Below are positions 36,206-45,114 of a DNA stretch of 64,000 nucleotides, in pieces (positions within the stretch are counted from its first letter, which is position 1; the number at the start of each line of letters is the position of its first letter). Origin of the DNA: Runella sp. MFBS21. GTDB lineage: Bacteria; Bacteroidota; Bacteroidia; Cytophagales; Spirosomataceae. The translations under genes and the position numbers were made by a program. The notes beneath the pieces are model-generated. The model did not search any database and was not told where the DNA came from. It saw only the letters and a program-made list of their open reading frames with translations. Location of the stretch: positions 1-64,000 of the forward strand of contig NZ_JARNTW010000019.1 in assembly GCF_029433105.1 (NCBI RefSeq). Direction: 5' to 3'.

Positions 36206-36914
36206 TGCTCTGTGGTGTACACATCTTGAAAAAATGGCGGGTCATTTGGTGAAATTACCCGTATGGAGATGTGTACACTTTACTCGTTTATCAATCAGTT
36301 TTTGACCATTCAAAAATAGTAGCGGCACTCTCCCCGTCAACCAACACCGAACCTTTAACTCCTTTCAACTTAAAAACAACTTCCAAAGCCCAAGCCAGCG
36401 ACTTGGCTGTTTTTTGCTATTTTGGACATAGATTTTTAATCATAAAAAACTGAGCGTCGTGGGAAATCACAGTCCAATTATACCCTTTACACGCCTCTGA
36501 TTGAGGAAGTTGCACAGGGTTGAGTTATCTGAGAAGCACTGACACACTTTCTTCCAGATACCCCCGCTTCATACATCGCCAATACCGCCTACCCAAATGC
36601 CTCTGGTGCTACAGGAGGCATAAAGCCCGAAATCATGCGGGTAAGTTTCAAATTCTCTTCGACTCACTTTTACCTCTTCGCTATAATTATCTACGCTTCT
36701 GAAGTAGCTCACTATAGTATTTCTTCTAATAATCTATAAGGGTCTCAAAACACAAATTTTGAGAAAAATACGGTCATCAAAAGGGGATTTTTCACATTGG
36801 CTGTGGGGAAGGCTTTATCTTAAGTTTGCATGGTGCAATTGCCCACTTTTAAGCAGATAGAATACAGTGCCTTACGATAATCAACTCATTTTTTACTTAA
36901 AGAATACCATTATC
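36206..36914. other. 709-base gap with decayed coding stretches
   Basis: No intact gene is supported. On the minus strand a start-less frame (about 36291-36413) encodes AKSLAWALEVVFKLKG and a GSVLVDGESAATIFEW segment. On the plus strand, about 36535-36740, another start-less stretch contains HFLPDTPASYIANTAY. Both may be remnants of lost genes. A hairpin with AGCCCAAG/CTTGGCT arms and a T-run lies at 36387-36415. The last 150 bases lead to the lipoprotein gene. Confidence 0.4.
36215..36278. repeat. 12-bp inverted repeat downstream of the CE12-GH28 gene
   Basis: GTGTACACATCT (36215-36226) is exactly complementary to AGATGTGTACAC (36267-36278). An inner CGGGT/ACCCG pair sits within the 40-base loop. 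It may form a large hairpin that terminates or protects the upstream transcript. Confidence 0.6.
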
Positions 36915-37796
36915 ATGAAAATTTTACCAATCCGTTTGTTTAAGTATGCCCTTTTAGGGGGATTGTTCTTATACTCTACAATCTCCTGTAACAAAGGTGG
37001 CGATACTCCTCCTTTAATAGACCCTTCAGATGCTGTCAATGTAGGCAAAGCCCTTATTTTGCCTGACGGTACCGAAACCAAAGAAGGTACACCTCCTGCG
37101 CCCAGTACCAATACTCAAGCTCCTAAAGTAACTCCCGTAGTAACCGAACAACCTACCAACAACGGAAGCACAGAGACAGTACCTATTCGGTATTCTAATC
37201 TTAACAACGGTATTGGAGGCGTATATGCCCAAGTAGAAGGTGCTACCAATTATTATAACATTCCGCTTTCGGGAGGAGGCAATAGCACTTCAGGTACTAT
37301 CAATGTCCCTATTGGTATCCCCGAAAATTTTGGAAGTGGCACTTTTGTACTTGTTTACTGTATCTATGACAGAAGCGGACGAGTTAGCAATATACTTCGT
37401 ATTAGATTTACTATTACCCGGACCGAACCTCTCAAAAGCGGAGAAGGTCGTGCTACAGTAAATGGCCGAACAGTAAAAGCAACTGCCGTATGTGACCTCG
37501 ACTTTGGCCCTTATGGACGCGGATACGGAATCCAAATCAATGACAATCAAATCATTATATTTTATAATATGCGCCAAGGAAATGTTCAATTAGGAGACTT
37601 AGAAGCCTTGATTGACAACAGTATAACTGGCGATATCACCGCACCTTTTGCATGGTATTTTGATGGTTCTTCTATATACTGGTCTGTTTCGGGCTCAGCT
37701 ACTGTAAGCGGAAAGAAGATTTCGAGTTCGGCTACTTTCAGAGAAGCTTTTGGGTCACGAACTATTTCCATTACTGCTTCAGGAAATTGTCAATAG
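36915..37796 (+). CDS. Putative lipoprotein of unknown function
   Basis: 293 residues from ATG 36915; an upstream in-frame ATG at 36867 would bury the signal. The signal peptide ends in the lipobox STISC with Cys25. The mature part has a Thr/Pro-rich stretch (PPAPSTNTQAPKVTPVVTEQPT), then beta-rich regions with IRYSNLNNGIGGVYAQVEG and GTFVLVYCIYDRSGRVSNILRIRF. No family is recognised. The next gene starts 26 bases on. Confidence 0.7.
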   Translation: MKILPIRLFKYALLGGLFLYSTISCNKGGDTPPLIDPSDAVNVGKALILPDGTETKEGTPPAPSTNTQAPKVTPVVTEQPTNNGSTETVPIRYSNLNNGIGGVYAQVEGATNYYNIPLSGGGNSTSGTINVPIGIPENFGSGTFVLVYCIYDRSGRVSNILRIRFTITRTEPLKSGEGRATVNGRTVKATAVCDLDFGPYGRGYGIQINDNQIIIFYNMRQGNVQLGDLEALIDNSITGDITAPFAWYFDGSSIYWSVSGSATVSGKKISSSATFREAFGSRTISITASGNCQ

Positions 37797-37821
37797 TCTG
37801 GTAGTTTACCTCTCAATCACC

Positions 37822-38535
37822 ATGACTATGAAAAACTTTGGTTTCATTTTAGGCCTTTGGTCTTTACTGCCCCTTAGTATATGGGGGCAGGGCTTTACCA
37901 CTAAGCTCTCGACTTCCGATACAAAAGAATACCTGAAAATAGACGCTTACGATTCGGATGAAAATAGAGGAAAAGTTTATTTTGGGGGATTTCTTGGCTA
38001 CAATTATAGCACCATTTCGGTACCATCAGGTAGCGAAAAGCCCGATTGGTTTAGCAATGCCAATCTCGGGCTTACTTTTGGTTACGCCAAAAGAATCAAT
38101 ATTCAATTGGACGCCTTTCTAGTAACTACTGGTTTTAAGACCACCGACTACACCAATATCATCGCAAATGGAGGAGTAGTAAAAACCCAAACCTACGTCA
38201 ATCGAATACTGGCACCCTTACAATTAGGGATTCATATTGGCCAAAGTAAGTCTTGGTATGTACAAGGTGGAGGGTTTGGGTCGTATTTATTAAATGGTCG
38301 GCAAACCGTTGAAAAAGGGAATATTACTCGAAAACAAGATCTTGATTTTTCGGGTAGCGAAGGGAGAATAGAATATGGGGCTGTGGGCGGGTTAGGATTT
38401 GTGAGCTATGGCGATAAGCGCAACAGGAAGTTTATAGAAGCAAGGTGGTATCATGGATTAGGAAATGATACTGGTCTGAGTTCGAGTAGCGGTTTCTTGC
38501 GCATGATAGCCTTCCATGTAGGTACTACTTTTTAA
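37822..38535 (+). CDS. Outer-membrane beta-barrel protein (PorT-like)
   Basis: About 237 residues from ATG 37822 (or 37828). Signal peptide FGFILGLWSLLPLSIWGQ. Alternating beta-strand sequence with Gly/aromatic residues, such as YFGGFLGYNYST, LGLTFGYAKRINIQLDAFLVTTGF, LQLGIHIGQSKSWYVQGG and an end in FHVGTTF with a terminal Phe, is typical of small outer-membrane barrels (OMP_b-brl_2). Likely co-transcribed with the lipoprotein gene. Confidence 0.75.
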   Translation: MTMKNFGFILGLWSLLPLSIWGQGFTTKLSTSDTKEYLKIDAYDSDENRGKVYFGGFLGYNYSTISVPSGSEKPDWFSNANLGLTFGYAKRINIQLDAFLVTTGFKTTDYTNIIANGGVVKTQTYVNRILAPLQLGIHIGQSKSWYVQGGGFGSYLLNGRQTVEKGNITRKQDLDFSGSEGRIEYGAVGGLGFVSYGDKRNRKFIEARWYHGLGNDTGLSSSSGFLRMIAFHVGTTF

Positions 38536-38556
38536 AGATAGTTCCCACTCATTTAG

Positions 38557-39297
38557 CTAATATTTCTTCAAAAACCGTAACCGTTTTCTTACTTGCTTTA
38601 GCCATTCGCGAGCCATCAGTTCGTGGGCAAAAACGGTAGGATGAATCCCGTCCCAAATCCAATACTCGGCGGGAGTTTGATGCATTGCTTTGTCTAATAC
38701 AGCAGGATAATCCACCACTACTGCATCAAACTCCCCCGCTAACTTTCGCACTACTTCTTGGCGTGCTTGGGTAAGGTCACGCCATTGTTCCCAATTTTCG
38801 GCGCGCTTGCCTACTCCATACACAAACGGAATACCCAATACAAACAAAATCTCAGGATTAGCACGGCGGCAATCCTCAAGCAAAGTACGATAAATACCCT
38901 GAAATGTTTCTAAGGATGTAGCTTCAGGGGCATTATTGATAATCGCATTGACATCATTGATACCAATCAACACACTCAACACATCAGGCTTTAAGGCGAG
39001 GGTATCACTTTCCCAACGTTTCTGCAAATCTGTGATTTTGTTACCGCTGATACCCCTATTATAAAACGTAAAACCTCTGTCTGGAAAATCAGCTCCTATC
39101 CTACTCGCCACCGAATACGCATATCCGTGTCCCATGATGTGGTTAGGGTCAAGGTTTCGACCGCGATTTCCGTCGGTGATCGAATCCCCCTGAAATAAAA
39201 ATACCAGTGATTTTGGGGATAATAAGGCTTGAGATTCATTGACTAAACTCAGGCCCGTAGCCCCTCCTAGCGATTGGATAAACTTACGTCGCTGCAT
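38557..39297 (-). CDS. SGNH/GDSL hydrolase
   Basis: 246 residues. The N-terminus MQRRKFIQSLGGATGLSLV resembles a Tat signal. SGNH blocks: FLFQGDSITDGNRG with the nucleophile Ser, GINDVN with Gly/Asn and DGIHPTVFAHELMA with Asp/His. Family members de-esterify polysaccharides, for example rhamnogalacturonan or xylan acetyl groups. It ends a minus-strand group that begins with the haem-binding gene and the two OM receptors. Confidence 0.9.
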   Translation of the reverse strand: MQRRKFIQSLGGATGLSLVNESQALLSPKSLVFLFQGDSITDGNRGRNLDPNHIMGHGYAYSVASRIGADFPDRGFTFYNRGISGNKITDLQKRWESDTLALKPDVLSVLIGINDVNAIINNAPEATSLETFQGIYRTLLEDCRRANPEILFVLGIPFVYGVGKRAENWEQWRDLTQARQEVVRKLAGEFDAVVVDYPAVLDKAMHQTPAEYWIWDGIHPTVFAHELMAREWLKQVRKRLRFLKKY

Positions 39298-39315
39298 CTA
39301 TTTTTAGAAATAAAA

Positions 39316-41781
39316 TTACATTTCTCCGTCATCGTCACCATCTTTTTTCTTGCCTGATAGTTTTGTCTGACGAAGTCGATAGCTGAGAGTCAAATTGATT
39401 TGGCGTAAACGTCCTTGAAAATTCCCTTCCGTGTAGAAATTAGCGCCTGAGGTGGTAGAACGAAACTTCCTCGAATTGAATACATCGGTCACATTGAGCG
39501 TAATGGTACCGTTGTTTTTAAAAATATCACGACTAATCGCCAAATCTAAAGTAGCAATCTCTCGGCGTGTTCCTTGGGTAGTTTGTTGAGGAGCTTCATA
39601 GTTTCCTCTTACTTGCACATCCGTTGATTTCAAAATAGTGATTCGAGAAGTCAAACGTGCAAACCACGTATAGGTATCACTTTTATAGCGGGCGTCGAGA
39701 TTGCTACCATCTGTGATGGCCCGATAAAAGTTAAAATTGCCATCGATTTTCCACCAATCAAAAGGGTTATAAGAACTTGTCAACTCTAAACCGTAAGCAT
39801 TTTCGGTAGCAAGGTTTTCGGGGCGAGTGATAGAATTGCCCTGCGCATCTACGCGTCGGATACGCTCCACTTCGCCCGTGGTATAGCGATAATACAACGA
39901 CGATGTAAACGAGCCCTTCTCTACGTATTTGATATGCCCAATCTCAAAGGCATCCGTAAATTCGGGATTGAGGTCGGGATTGCCGCTGTAAAAATTTCGG
40001 CTATCGCTAAAAGTCATAAAAGGGCTCAGGTCATTGTAACGAGGCCGACGCGTACGGCGACTATAGCTCACTTGCAAGGCATTTTGCTTAGGCAGCTCAT
40101 AAGTAAAGTGGGCACTAGGAAAAAGATTAAAATAATTTCGGGGATTGACTTCGTTGGTTTGTTTGAGGGTGGTTTTCACGTCTGTCAATTCTCCTCTCAG
40201 CCCAAACTGGTAAGAAAACTTATTGACTTTATTGCCCAAAATACCATAAAGGGCGTGGATGTTTTCTTCATATACGAAGTTGTTGGTCAACCCTGGTAAA
40301 GGCACATATACGCCTTGCTCGTTTTGTTCTCGTACCCAATAGTCGTTGGTCATAGTCCGCAAACTGCTTCGCAGACCCACTTCAAACTTGCCGTCTTTTC
40401 GGAAAGGATGTACATAATCTATCTGAAAGAGCCACTGTTTTTCGGTTTCATCGTTGACCGACCGCTGCAAGATATTCCGCGAGATACGCGTAATTTCATC
40501 AGGCAAGAAAGTATTTTGGGTAAAGATTTGGTCGGAGTTTTCCCAGTTGTTCAAAAACCGAACGTCAGCGGTAAGTTCGTGGCCTTCGCGGGCAAATGTC
40601 TTTTTATAATTGAGCGAATACTCCGAGTTAGGTTCCGTCTCAGTTTCGTCTTGGGTCCGCTTCGTGATGCTTTGTTGATTGTTGAGATTGGATACATAGT
40701 CCCGATAATTGATAGTAGTATAGCGTTTGCCTTTACTTGTACGCCAAGTGTAAGAAGCCGTCAGAATATTTTTAGGGTTGAAGAAATAATCAAATCCAGC
40801 CCGGGCACTGTTGTTCATTCCTTGGATTTTATTATCAGAATTTTGTCGAGTCAAAAAAGTAGAATCATTTCGATATACTTCTTGGTACTGAGAGCCGCGC
40901 CCCGGAGTATCGCGGTAGGAAAGCGTATAATTAACGAAGAAATTAAGGTTTTTTCGACGATAATTCACATTAGCAGCTACGCCATAATTGGTAGGATGCC
41001 CTAAAATCACATCAAAAGACCCATTAAATCCTTGTTGACGGTCTTTTTTGAGAATAATATTAATGATACCCCCCATGCCTTCTGCTTCGTATCTTGCCGA
41101 GGGATTGGTAATGACCTCAATGCGCTCAATCATACTACCCTGCAATTGTTGCAAGCCAGCCCCGCCTTTAAAACTCACCAAACCCGACGGCCTTCCATCA
41201 ATCAGAATACGCACGCTGCCGCTTCCTCGCAAGCTTACATTGCCTTCTACGTCTACTGCCACAGATGGGACATTGGTCAGGATGTCAATGGCTGTTCCAC
41301 CCGAATTAGCCAAATCTTTCCCTACATTGAAGACCTTTTTGTCGAGGGTAAGTTCCATAGAGCTTTTTTCGGCTCTGATTTCTACTTCATCAAGCACATT
41401 GGCCGATGGCGTCATCTTTATCACACCCAGGTCGAGAGGAGAATTGTCTTTGGCAAGTTGGATATGGGTTATTTTGTAAGACTTGTAGCCCATAAATTCC
41501 AATACCCCCGAATATACCCCCGCCGCCGCATCTACGCTAAACATACCTGCTTCGTCGGTAATAGCGCCTGTTACAAAAGCACTGTCTGTTTTGGTAAACA
41601 GCCGAATACTTGCATAACTCAAAGGTGCAGTGGTTTGAGCATCAATTGCCTTGCCAGTAATTTTTAATTTGCCCGTATTTTGAGCCAATCCCTTTCCCAA
41701 AAAACTTACTCCTATAATGATAACACTGAGGAAAATTTTTGAAGAAAATGGTTTACAAAAGGTGTAGATAGAAATATTCAT
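39316..41781 (-). CDS. TonB-dependent receptor-like OM beta-barrel protein, copy 1
   Basis: 821 residues from ATG 41781 (an ATG at 41805 adds eight). After a signal peptide comes a carboxypeptidase-regulatory-like domain (GKAIDAQTTAPLSYASIRL), a plug with VEIRAEKSSMELTLDKKVFN and GSGSVRILIDGRPSGL, and a long beta-barrel (PF14905 type) with YELPKQNALQVSYSRRTRRPRYNDLSPF and GNPDLNPEFTDAFEIGHIKY. It has no clear TonB box. It is a close paralogue of the gene upstream. The ligand is unknown. Confidence 0.9.
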   Translation of the reverse strand: MNISIYTFCKPFSSKIFLSVIIIGVSFLGKGLAQNTGKLKITGKAIDAQTTAPLSYASIRLFTKTDSAFVTGAITDEAGMFSVDAAAGVYSGVLEFMGYKSYKITHIQLAKDNSPLDLGVIKMTPSANVLDEVEIRAEKSSMELTLDKKVFNVGKDLANSGGTAIDILTNVPSVAVDVEGNVSLRGSGSVRILIDGRPSGLVSFKGGAGLQQLQGSMIERIEVITNPSARYEAEGMGGIINIILKKDRQQGFNGSFDVILGHPTNYGVAANVNYRRKNLNFFVNYTLSYRDTPGRGSQYQEVYRNDSTFLTRQNSDNKIQGMNNSARAGFDYFFNPKNILTASYTWRTSKGKRYTTINYRDYVSNLNNQQSITKRTQDETETEPNSEYSLNYKKTFAREGHELTADVRFLNNWENSDQIFTQNTFLPDEITRISRNILQRSVNDETEKQWLFQIDYVHPFRKDGKFEVGLRSSLRTMTNDYWVREQNEQGVYVPLPGLTNNFVYEENIHALYGILGNKVNKFSYQFGLRGELTDVKTTLKQTNEVNPRNYFNLFPSAHFTYELPKQNALQVSYSRRTRRPRYNDLSPFMTFSDSRNFYSGNPDLNPEFTDAFEIGHIKYVEKGSFTSSLYYRYTTGEVERIRRVDAQGNSITRPENLATENAYGLELTSSYNPFDWWKIDGNFNFYRAITDGSNLDARYKSDTYTWFARLTSRITILKSTDVQVRGNYEAPQQTTQGTRREIATLDLAISRDIFKNNGTITLNVTDVFNSRKFRSTTSGANFYTEGNFQGRLRQINLTLSYRLRQTKLSGKKKDGDDDGEM

Positions 41782-41874
41782 TAGATGTAGAAAATAGGAT
41801 AACACAACCCGTCTATTAGAAAACCTTATTTTAAAAAGGCAGGGGCGCTTACTATTTACTAAAAAAAATGAGCG

Positions 41875-44328
41875 TTATCCTTCTTCACCGCTAATCAAAC
41901 TCTTTTGTTTTTTAGCGCCAGAAGCTTGGTTGAGGCGATACATTACGGTCAGGTTGATTTGGCGAGCGCGCATACCCATCGTGGCATCGGTATAAAAATT
42001 AAGTCCTTCCGTAACTGTCCTCATATAACGTGAGTTGAATAAATCTATCACGTTGAAAGTAAGGGTTCCTTTGCCCTTCAAAATTTCTTTACTAAAAGCC
42101 AAATCCACAAAGGTACGCGACTTGCGGCGGCCCTGTGGAAGCTGCTGAGGTGCTTCGTAATTGGCGCGAATTTGTAAGTCTGTACCTTGGGCAAGATTAA
42201 AACGCGACGTTTGACGGGCAAACCAGCTATAAGTATCGGCTTTAAAAGTAGCATCAAGATTTTGACCATCGGTAATAGCTCGGAAAAAGTTGAAGTTAAA
42301 ATCAAGCTTCCACCACTTAAAGGGCGTATAAGTACTTGTAAACTCTGCTCCAAAGGCATCTTCGGTAGCCAAGTTTTCGGGGCGAGTATTAGAAAACCCT
42401 TCTGCGTCTACTCGCCTAATACGTAGTACTTTACCGTTGGTATGACGATAATATAACGAGGAAGTAAACGAGCCTTTCTCAAAATATTTGATGTGCCCTA
42501 AATCAAACGAATTTGTAAATTCTGGGTTAAGGTCGGGATTGCCAGAGAAGAAATTTCTCTGATCCGAAAAAGTTACATAAGGGCTCAAATCATTGTAAGT
42601 AGGCCGCCGCACCCGACGACTATAGCTCAACTGAAAAGCATTTTCTTGGTTGATATTATACGTAAAATGCGCGCTTGGGAAAAGATTAGCGTACTGGCGC
42701 GGATTGGATTGGTTTGTCTCTTGGAGGATGGTTTTGACGTCCGTCATTTCGGCTCTCAAACCAGCTTGGTAGCTAAACTTCTTGGTTTTGTTGCCGATGA
42801 TGCCATACACTCCGTGGATATTTTCTTTGTAAATAAAATAATTGTCCAAGCCAGGCAAGGGCTCAAAAACCCCTTGTTCGTTGCGTTGGGTCACGATATA
42901 GTCATTGACCATATCCCTAAAGCTACTTCTTAGCCCTGTTTCAAACTTACCATCCTTCCCAATCGGCTGTACATAATCCAACTGTGCAATCAACTGATTT
43001 TCGTATTCATCGTTCAGTGATTTTTGAAGCAAATCCCCTTTTTTATTCGGGCTTCCATTGGCAAAAACACTACTTTGGGTAAAGGTTTGATCAGAGCGCT
43101 CCCAATAAGTCAAGTAGCGTACATCAGCAATGAGTTCCTGTCCCTTTTTATTGTAAGTCTTTTTATAAGTGATAGCATACTCCGAATAAGGCTCTGCTTC
43201 TGTTTCGCGTTGTTGGCGGTCAGTAATCGTGTTTAAGTTTGAGAGTGTATTGATATAGTCTTTGTATTGATTGTTGGTAATACGAAGTACATCTGTGCGA
43301 CGAAATTGATAAGAAGCTGTCAGGATATTTTTGTCGTTAAAGAAATAATCCAACCCCCCACGGATGGTATTGGCTACGGTTCTTACTTCACCATTGTTGG
43401 TTTGTTGCAAAATCGCCGTTGTATCTTTTCCGTATACTTCCTGATATATCCTCCCTGCACTGATAGGTATCCGATACGCAATACCATAATTGAGGAAAAA
43501 ATTGAGCTTGTTTTTGCGATAATTCACATTGGCTGCCACCCCAAAATTGGGTCGAAAGCCCGTTACTACTTCAAAAGAGCCATTAAAACCCTGCTTTCTT
43601 TCTTTTTTTAGTACAATATTGATAATCCCCGACATCCCCTCCGCTTCGTAGCGAGCCGAAGGATTGGTGATGATTTCGACGCGTTCGATTTGATTTCCCT
43701 GTAATTGCTGCAAACCTGCACCTCCTTTGAAACTCACCAAACCCGACGGCTTTCCGTCAATCAAAATGCGCACACCATCGCTGCCTCTTAGCTTTACATT
43801 ACCTTCGGTATCGACCGACACCGAAGGGACATTGCTCAAAATATCGATGGCAGTTCCTCCAGCATTTGCCAAATCTTTCCCCACATTGAAGATTCTTTTA
43901 TCAAGAGACAGCTCCATAGAGCTTTTTTCGGCCTGCACTACTACCTCATCCAAAGTACGCGACGATGTCTCAATCTTGAGTACTCCCAAATCATGCGCAG
44001 CTTGTTCTTTAGACAATTCAAAGGCCGCACTTTTCAAAGATTTATAACCAATAAACTCCACCACTGTATAATATTGACCATAAGGCACTTCTACCAAAAA
44101 TTGACCTTTATCATCAGAAATAGCCCCCGACACCAATGAGCTATCGGTGGTTTTGTGTACCCGAATCGTCGCATAGCCCAGCGGTGCGCTGGTTTGAGTA
44201 TCTACTATTTTACCTTTAATGGTGGCTTTTTTGGCATTTTGAGCTTCTAGTTGAAGACTACCAACCAAAAGAAGAGTCAAAAATCCGAGCGATTGGAGAA
44301 TTGAAAAGAGCGGTGTAATGGTTTTCAT
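41875..44328 (-). CDS. TonB-dependent receptor-like OM beta-barrel protein, copy 2
   Basis: 817 residues from ATG 44328. Signal peptide, regulatory-like domain (GKIVDTQTSAPLGYATIRV), plug with VVQAEKSSMELSLDKRIFN and DGVRILIDGKPSGL, barrel with SYSRRVRRPTYNDLSPYVTFSDQRNFF. It aligns along its whole length with the downstream gene, with identical blocks such as SARYEAEGM and GNPDLNPEFT, so tandem duplication is clear. The gap to copy 1 is about 93 bases. Confidence 0.9.
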   Translation of the reverse strand: MKTITPLFSILQSLGFLTLLLVGSLQLEAQNAKKATIKGKIVDTQTSAPLGYATIRVHKTTDSSLVSGAISDDKGQFLVEVPYGQYYTVVEFIGYKSLKSAAFELSKEQAAHDLGVLKIETSSRTLDEVVVQAEKSSMELSLDKRIFNVGKDLANAGGTAIDILSNVPSVSVDTEGNVKLRGSDGVRILIDGKPSGLVSFKGGAGLQQLQGNQIERVEIITNPSARYEAEGMSGIINIVLKKERKQGFNGSFEVVTGFRPNFGVAANVNYRKNKLNFFLNYGIAYRIPISAGRIYQEVYGKDTTAILQQTNNGEVRTVANTIRGGLDYFFNDKNILTASYQFRRTDVLRITNNQYKDYINTLSNLNTITDRQQRETEAEPYSEYAITYKKTYNKKGQELIADVRYLTYWERSDQTFTQSSVFANGSPNKKGDLLQKSLNDEYENQLIAQLDYVQPIGKDGKFETGLRSSFRDMVNDYIVTQRNEQGVFEPLPGLDNYFIYKENIHGVYGIIGNKTKKFSYQAGLRAEMTDVKTILQETNQSNPRQYANLFPSAHFTYNINQENAFQLSYSRRVRRPTYNDLSPYVTFSDQRNFFSGNPDLNPEFTNSFDLGHIKYFEKGSFTSSLYYRHTNGKVLRIRRVDAEGFSNTRPENLATEDAFGAEFTSTYTPFKWWKLDFNFNFFRAITDGQNLDATFKADTYSWFARQTSRFNLAQGTDLQIRANYEAPQQLPQGRRKSRTFVDLAFSKEILKGKGTLTFNVIDLFNSRYMRTVTEGLNFYTDATMGMRARQINLTVMYRLNQASGAKKQKSLISGEEG

Positions 44329-44391
44329 AATTTCTATAAAGAAACAGATAAGCGAGATGTACTCACCCAATCAAGGAAAAATGAGTAGTCG

Positions 44392-44883
44392 CTACTTTCG
44401 ACGCATCACCAAGCTATCGGCAGGATATTGAGCCTTCAGCGAATCCATGTTGGCTTGCGCCCAATTGAGAAGACTTTGCTTTTGTAGTTCAGTAAGATTA
44501 GCCCCCGCATGAAGACCCAAATAGGTATAAGAAGCCAGAGGCATTTCTCCTTCTTTGACCATTTCGATGGTTTCTTCAAACTTATGGTTTTGATAGGCTA
44601 CTGAACGCGAAGTAAAGTTGGAAAAATTGAGGTGACGCTTGCCGTCAGTTACGTGATGGTCCAAAAACCACGCTACAGGTTGTATGTTGGCATACCAAGG
44701 ATACTCCGTTTTGTTGCTGTGGCAGTCGTTGCAGGCCACGGCTAAAATCTGCTTGACATCTTCAGGAACGGCATACTTGGTTGAGACATCATACGTGCGG
44801 TCGTCGGAAAGATTTCTTTCGGGACGAATCAATTGTATTGCTACCAATACAACGCCTAAGCCTATTAAGATTTTTTTCAACAT
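44392..44883 (-). CDS. Haem-binding domain protein (single CxxCH)
   Basis: 163 residues. One N-terminal membrane segment (4-18), then the haem site C51-N-D-C54-H55 in VACNDCHSNKTEYPWY, and AWFLDHHVTDGKRHLNFSNF further on, as in PF14376 haem-binding proteins. Likely periplasmic, anchored, of unknown redox partner. It lies 63 bases upstream of the two OM receptor genes. Confidence 0.85.
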   Translation of the reverse strand: MLKKILIGLGVVLVAIQLIRPERNLSDDRTYDVSTKYAVPEDVKQILAVACNDCHSNKTEYPWYANIQPVAWFLDHHVTDGKRHLNFSNFTSRSVAYQNHKFEETIEMVKEGEMPLASYTYLGLHAGANLTELQKQSLLNWAQANMDSLKAQYPADSLVMRRK

Positions 44884-45044
44884 GATTTTGGAAGAAATTT
44901 AGGTATAAAAAAAAAATTTTCTTCAACAAAGATACTGTTCTTGAATACCCCAAAAAATGATTTTTATCCATAATCGGCGGAGGTCGCTTTTTCACCGACA
45001 GCCTCCTAAAAAAGACTGATGGTCAACCATTTTACACTAAAATA

Positions 45045-45089
45045 AAAGCACCTGACCTAGCCTTTTTGATAGACTTTGTCAGGTGCTTT
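45045..45089 (-). terminator. rnr: Rho-independent terminator of rnr
   Basis: AAAGCACCTGAC (45045-45056) and GTCAGGTGCTTT (45078-45089) are perfectly complementary, and on the minus strand the hairpin is followed by TATTTTAG. It lies 26 bases after the rnr stop. Confidence 0.75.
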
Positions 45090-45114
45090 GCGAAGGCCAA
45101 CAACCTCCTAAAAA

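Noticed and set aside
40315-41667. Open frames of 140-230 codons on the plus strand across the OM receptor genes
   Set aside because: They lie opposite clear receptor coding sequence, show no motif, and appear similarly opposite the paralogue at 42646-44047.
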